A DNA stretch of 10,195 bases from Treponema sp. UBA4328 (lineage in GTDB: Bacteria > Spirochaetota > Spirochaetia > Treponematales > Treponemataceae), in assembly GCA_002394465.1 (NCBI GenBank), contig DGTU01000021.1:1-10195 (forward strand), in the 5' to 3' direction. Under the pieces are notes generated by a model. That model searched no databases, was not told the DNA's origin, and saw only the letters and a program-made list of their open reading frames with translations. Of the stretch, positions 6,870 to 10,195 are shown one piece after another. Position numbers and translations under genes: made by a program. Numbering within the stretch: position 1 is the first letter of the stretch; each line of letters opens with the position of its first letter.

Positions 6870-6903
6870 AAAAAAATGACGGACCCCATGACTGAAGTCC
6901 GTC
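6870..6903 (-). terminator. Intrinsic terminator of the coiled-coil protein gene, abutting rlmI
   Basis: On the minus strand, GACGGAC (6903-6897), a 12-base loop, GTCCGTC (6884-6878), T at 6877's partner position and then seven consecutive T residues (6876-6870). The stem is 7 bp and perfect. The last T is immediately followed by the rlmI start codon, so read-through here may supply rlmI-miaA mRNA. Confidence 0.82.
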
Positions 6904-6924
6904 TGAAATTAAAATCAGTTTAAA

Positions 6925-9498
6925 TTACTCTTCTGCTTTTTTTTCTTTAGCTTCTTTAACAAGAAGAACTGTAACAGCAAGAGCACCAAGTCCGAGAATC
7001 AGATAGATGAATCTGATTGCAAATGAACCTACGAAAAGAAGGTCACTGCAGAAGAATGTGATAAGCATAACTGCTCCAAAGAGGAAGTTAGCAATTACAT
7101 TGAGCTGCCAGAACTTAACGAACAGTGCGAGGAGAACAACAACGATGAAGAGAATCATGATGTAGAGGAAGAACCTTACTTCATTGTTGATGAAGTAGTT
7201 GTACCACTCGATGAAGATATCGTCATCGTTAATCATTTCCTTGTATTCATCACCTGTAAGCTGTACTTCTACGAGACCAGATTTTTTCATTTCTTCGATC
7301 TGTGCTTCAATTTCAGCCTGTGATTTAAGTTCTTCTTCATTTTCTGTTGTATAGTCTTCGATTGAAGCTTCATTGTGCTTGTAGTTTGCATTAAGCTCGA
7401 TGATTTCGCTGAGTGCATTACCGCTTGAAATCTTATTTTCATAGAATGAAAGGTTTGCACCTACAGATTTAGCAGTTGCAGATTCAGTTACATAAAGCTG
7501 TACGTTTTCTTTAACGGCATTATTGATTTCATCAAGGGCATCACCGTCAACATCTTCAGTAATAACTGAGAGCTTTTTAAGTTTAGCAATGTCAGCAGCA
7601 AGTCCCTTGTTCTGTGCAGTTACTTCCTTGATTGCAGCGTTGTTTTCTTTTACGGTTGCTTTTGATTCGAAAAGATTCTTTACGAGCTCAAGATATGCCA
7701 TTGAGTTTTCATACAGTGTTGAAGAAGTTCTTTTTGCTTCAAAAGCATCTACGAAAGACTTGAATTCTTCTTCAGCAGCTTCATATGCAGCCTTAGACTC
7801 TTCTTCAAATTCTTTGTATGCAAGGTCATATTCACCCTTGTTCTTTCCTGTCATTCCGCGTTCCTGGAGTTTTGCACTGATGATTGCAGCGAAATCTTCA
7901 CCGTACTTTGGAGATGATACGAGTTCAAGGATGTGAGGTCCAACTTCAGCATCCCTTGAAGCAGTTACCTTATCAAGGAATACTTTGTAAACATCAAGTC
8001 TTGCTTCAGGAGCAAGGTAGATAATCTTTGCAATTTCATCAGCTGATGCAGCGAATGTTCCTTCAGCCTTGTCATCACCGATAAGTTTGTTATTGTTGAA
8101 ATAAGCATCAAAATACTGTCTGTTAAGGATTTCAGCCACCTTACGGAGGTCAGTAACAGTTGCATCAAGTGCAGTGAAATCAAGTTCACCTTCAGCTACA
8201 TACTTGTCTTTCTTTGCAGCTTCAGCCTTTTCGTTAACTGCAGCTGCAATATCAGAAACCTTTTCAGAAAGTCCTGCAACTGAAGCAAGCTTTTCATCAA
8301 AGAGAAGCTTTGTCTTTACAGGATCAAAATCAGCAGCAGCCTTGATGAAGTTTTTTGCTTCCGTAATGTTCTTTTCTGCAGCAGCGTTGTCCCTGCTGAT
8401 TGAATCAAGAAGAACAGCAAGCTTGTATACGAGGAAGTCATTTGAAGAATCAAGTGCAGCCATGTCAGCTTCGTATTTAGCGATGCTTCCGTTGATAACT
8501 GCAATTTCTTTTTCAACGTTTGCAATGTCAGCATCAAGTGCTACGATTTCAGCCTTTTTAGCTTCAATAAGGGCTTCAACAGTCTTAATGTCATTTGCAA
8601 TCATTTCTTTATCTGAAGCAGCAGAATCACCGATGTACTCTGCCCTGATCTTTGCAACAGTTTCGTCTTCTTCAGTGTCTACAGTACCATCGAGGCGCGC
8701 TTTAAGGGTTTCAATTACTGCAGAAGCATTTTCAAGGTCAACGTCCTTAATTTCACGGATTCCCTGAAGGTTTTTAAGTTCTGCTTCTTTATCTACGATT
8801 GTTTTCCTGTCTTCTACGATACTTCTGAGTTCTGCATCATCGCTGGCAGTAAGGTTAACTACTTCACCGCGCATAGCCATGATTTTTCTGTTCATTTCTT
8901 TGTACTGGCTGCCGATTTCTTCAGCTGCCTCAATCATTACATCGTAATTTTCATATTTTGAAGAAAGAATCTTTGCAATTCCTGAAAGTTCTGCCTTAAG
9001 TTCTTTTGTAGCTTCGATTGAAACATATGAATCACCGAGGGTATCAAGCTTTGCCCTGAGGTCACCGTCAAATGATTCAAGTTTGTTCTTGAGTGCTGTA
9101 TAAACACGGTCAGCTTCTTCTACAGGAGCATTATACCTTGCGGCAATAACGTCAGTTTCCTTTCTGATGTCCTCAAGAGTTTTTTTGTCTTTTGCATATT
9201 TTACTTCTGCATCATCGACTTTTTTCTCCTGTTCAACGAGTTCCTTCATATACTCGTCATACTCTTTTGCATAGTCTTCTGCACCTTCAACAGTTGCATC
9301 CTGAACATTCTGCAGTGAACCGTTTACTTTAATGAGTCCTTTTGTAAAAGGAGCCTTAAAATATTCTGTTTCATACTCATTCGGATACCAAACGTACTTC
9401 ATGATTGAAACACCGTTCAAACAAGGGAAAAACATTACCAGCACTGCAACTGCAGCAATGGCAATACTACACAATGAATACTTAGACTTAGATTTCAT
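6925..9498 (-). CDS. Large coiled-coil membrane protein of unknown function
   Basis: I recognise no family. From the ATG at 9498 it has 857 residues: a positively charged start (MKSKSKYS), one hydrophobic segment (about 8-28), a hydrophilic region of some 735 residues rich in Glu, Lys, Ala, Asp and Ile with heptad-like spacing, then three hydrophobic segments (about 775-795, 800-822, 824-846) and a charged tail KEAKEKKAEE. By the positive-inside rule both ends are cytoplasmic and the long helical domain is periplasmic. That domain lacks cysteine and tryptophan; Cys10, 26 and 817 and Trp37, 765 and 797 all lie in or beside membrane segments. Scattered prolines (125, 393, 497, 521, 530) would break the helices into sections. 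I preferred 9498 because AGGA lies 11 bases upstream; the ATG at 9510 (four more residues) abuts that AGG with no spacer. It forms a single-gene unit with its own promoter and terminator. Confidence 0.85.
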   Translation of the reverse strand: MKSKSKYSLCSIAIAAVAVLVMFFPCLNGVSIMKYVWYPNEYETEYFKAPFTKGLIKVNGSLQNVQDATVEGAEDYAKEYDEYMKELVEQEKKVDDAEVKYAKDKKTLEDIRKETDVIAARYNAPVEEADRVYTALKNKLESFDGDLRAKLDTLGDSYVSIEATKELKAELSGIAKILSSKYENYDVMIEAAEEIGSQYKEMNRKIMAMRGEVVNLTASDDAELRSIVEDRKTIVDKEAELKNLQGIREIKDVDLENASAVIETLKARLDGTVDTEEDETVAKIRAEYIGDSAASDKEMIANDIKTVEALIEAKKAEIVALDADIANVEKEIAVINGSIAKYEADMAALDSSNDFLVYKLAVLLDSISRDNAAAEKNITEAKNFIKAAADFDPVKTKLLFDEKLASVAGLSEKVSDIAAAVNEKAEAAKKDKYVAEGELDFTALDATVTDLRKVAEILNRQYFDAYFNNNKLIGDDKAEGTFAASADEIAKIIYLAPEARLDVYKVFLDKVTASRDAEVGPHILELVSSPKYGEDFAAIISAKLQERGMTGKNKGEYDLAYKEFEEESKAAYEAAEEEFKSFVDAFEAKRTSSTLYENSMAYLELVKNLFESKATVKENNAAIKEVTAQNKGLAADIAKLKKLSVITEDVDGDALDEINNAVKENVQLYVTESATAKSVGANLSFYENKISSGNALSEIIELNANYKHNEASIEDYTTENEEELKSQAEIEAQIEEMKKSGLVEVQLTGDEYKEMINDDDIFIEWYNYFINNEVRFFLYIMILFIVVVLLALFVKFWQLNVIANFLFGAVMLITFFCSDLLFVGSFAIRFIYLILGLGALAVTVLLVKEAKEKKAEE

Positions 9499-9551
9499 CT
9501 TGAAAACCATCCTATTTTTACTGTACGCGACTGAAAGAACACGTTATTACA

Positions 9552-9580
9552 ATTTTATACGTCAATAAATATCATGTCAA
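9552..9580 (-). promoter_or_regulatory. Strong sigma70-type promoter of the coiled-coil protein gene
   Basis: On the minus strand, a perfect -35 TTGACA (9580-9575), 17-bp spacing, and TAAAAT (9557-9552), one mismatch from consensus. Overlapping TATAAA (9559-9554) would be a 15-bp-spaced alternative. Transcription should begin near 9545, giving a leader of 45-50 nt to the ATG at 9498. Confidence 0.75.
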
Positions 9581-9583
9581 CTG

Positions 9584-9616
9584 AAAATAAGCGGAGGATT
9601 TGCTCCAGTTTCCGCT
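9584..9616 (-). terminator. Probable weak terminator of the Clp ATPase gene
   Basis: On the minus strand, AGCGGA (9616-9611), a 15-base loop, TCCGCT (9595-9590), then TATTTT (9589-9584). It starts 10 bp after the stop codon. The stem is short and the T-tract interrupted, and an internal GGAG/CTCC pair could form a competing fold, so efficiency may be modest. Confidence 0.5.
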
Positions 9617-9625
9617 CACGATGAA

Positions 9626-10195
9626 TCAGCTGACGGAGATTTTTTTATTCTTATAGTCAACCTTTACAGTATTATTCTTTATCTCTCCGGAAAGTATGAG
9701 CACTGAAAGCGGTTCTTCAATTTCATTCTGGATGAGCCGCCGCATCGGGCGGGCACCCATTGAAGGATCATAACCGTTATCAAGAAGATAGTTTCTTGCC
9801 TTTGAAGAAATTTCAATTTTTATCTTCTGTTCGGCAAGACGCTCTTCAAGTTCCTTAATCTGAATGTCGAGGATACTGCTGATCTGATTACGGTTCAGGG
9901 CCTTAAAGACAACAACATCATCAATACGGTTCAGAAGTTCAGGACGCATGATTTTTTTAAGTTCTTCCATTGCATTTGATTTCATTTCATCATACGGAAG
10001 GAGTCCCTCTTCTTCAGAATCCCCGAATCCAAGCGTGCTGTCAGACGTAATTTCCCTGGCTCCGGCATTACTTGTCATGATGATTATGCAGGAACGGAAG
10101 TCAGCCTTGCGGCCTTGATTGTCTGTAAGCTGGCCATAGTCCATAACCTGCAGAAGCACGTTGTAAATATCTTCGTTTGCCTTTTCTATTTCATC
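9626..10195 (-). CDS. clpC: ClpA/ClpC-type AAA+ unfoldase, C-terminal part only
   Basis: ATP-driven unfoldase subunit that feeds proteins to the ClpP protease. Only the last 189 residues are in the window; the frame is open to the edge, so the N-terminal domain, first AAA+ module and second P-loop are unseen. The visible part starts at the Walker B acidic pair (DEIEKANEDIYNVLLQ) and shows LTDNQGRKADFR (23-34), sensor-1 MTSNAG (Asn43), RPELLNRID (84-92) with arginine-finger candidate Arg90, and the sensor-2 region GYDPSMGARPMRRLIQ (141-156) with Arg149. The tripeptide LGF (55-57) sits where ClpA/ClpC carry their ClpP-docking loop, which argues against the disaggregase ClpB. ClpC fits slightly better than ClpA (MEELKKIMRPELLNRID), but the symbol is tentative because the diagnostic N-terminal half is missing. 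A valine (GTG) at 10159 is internal, not a start. Confidence 0.88.
   Translation of the reverse strand, partial: DEIEKANEDIYNVLLQVMDYGQLTDNQGRKADFRSCIIIMTSNAGAREITSDSTLGFGDSEEEGLLPYDEMKSNAMEELKKIMRPELLNRIDDVVVFKALNRNQISSILDIQIKELEERLAEQKIKIEISSKARNYLLDNGYDPSMGARPMRRLIQNEIEEPLSVLILSGEIKNNTVKVDYKNKKISVS

Noticed and set aside
7523..8767. Long plus-strand open frames (137 and 197 codons), Ser/Ala-rich.
   Set aside because: They are antisense to the coiled-coil gene; its Glu/Ala/Lys-rich codons rarely give stops on the other strand, and no start signals are present.
9543..9565. A second -35-like TTGACG (9565-9560) in front of the coiled-coil gene, forming a TTGAC direct repeat with the first.
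   Set aside because: No acceptable -10 box lies 16-18 bp downstream, while the first TTGACA has a good partner.
1..10195. Looked for tRNA, rRNA, riboswitch, CRISPR, toxin-antitoxin, phage or transposon signatures.
   Set aside because: None seen; spacers are short and explained by promoters, hairpins and terminators, and the genes are mainly housekeeping.

Overview
The window looks like core chromosome of an anaerobic, moderately AT-rich bacterium (roughly 40% G+C by eye). A Treponema-like spirochaete is my best guess. It rests on protein flavour: an oxygen-sensitive class I fumarase fused into one chain, an enlarged multi-membrane signal peptidase I, and a lone Hpt protein. There is no rRNA or other taxonomic marker, so this is inference. 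I see no mobile element, CRISPR array, tRNA, rRNA or prophage.

Layout: (1) positions 1-1615, minus strand, signal peptidase I, cut by the window edge at catalytic box E. (2) A 65-bp divergent region, 1616-1680, with two overlapping sigma70-type promoters whose expected start points fall almost on the two start codons. (3) Plus strand, class I fumarase (1681-3264) overlapping by 11 bp a stand-alone Hpt phosphotransfer protein (3254-3589). (4) Minus strand, TatD-family metal-dependent hydrolase (3564-4301), whose 3' end overlaps that of hpt by 26 bp. (5) A divergent spacer with a hairpin leader, then a 70-residue unrecognised protein (4405-4617) with a strong ribosome binding site and its own intrinsic terminator. 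(6) Minus strand, RlmI-type rRNA methyltransferase (5613-6869) and the tRNA isopentenyltransferase MiaA (4660-5610), packed tightly as an RNA-modification pair. (7) Minus strand, a large membrane-anchored coiled-coil protein of about 857 residues (6925-9498), with a strong promoter and a terminator ending exactly at the rlmI start codon. (8) Minus strand, the C-terminal 189 residues of a ClpA/ClpC-type AAA+ unfoldase (9626-10195), open at the window edge.

Most genes are housekeeping: protein export, an anaerobic C4-acid reaction, translation quality and proteolysis. The parts least explained by known families are the giant two-end-anchored coiled-coil protein, the small orphan gene with its hairpin leader, and the translational coupling of an Hpt phosphorelay protein to fumarase. 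I do not see a convincing new multi-gene defence or mobile system.
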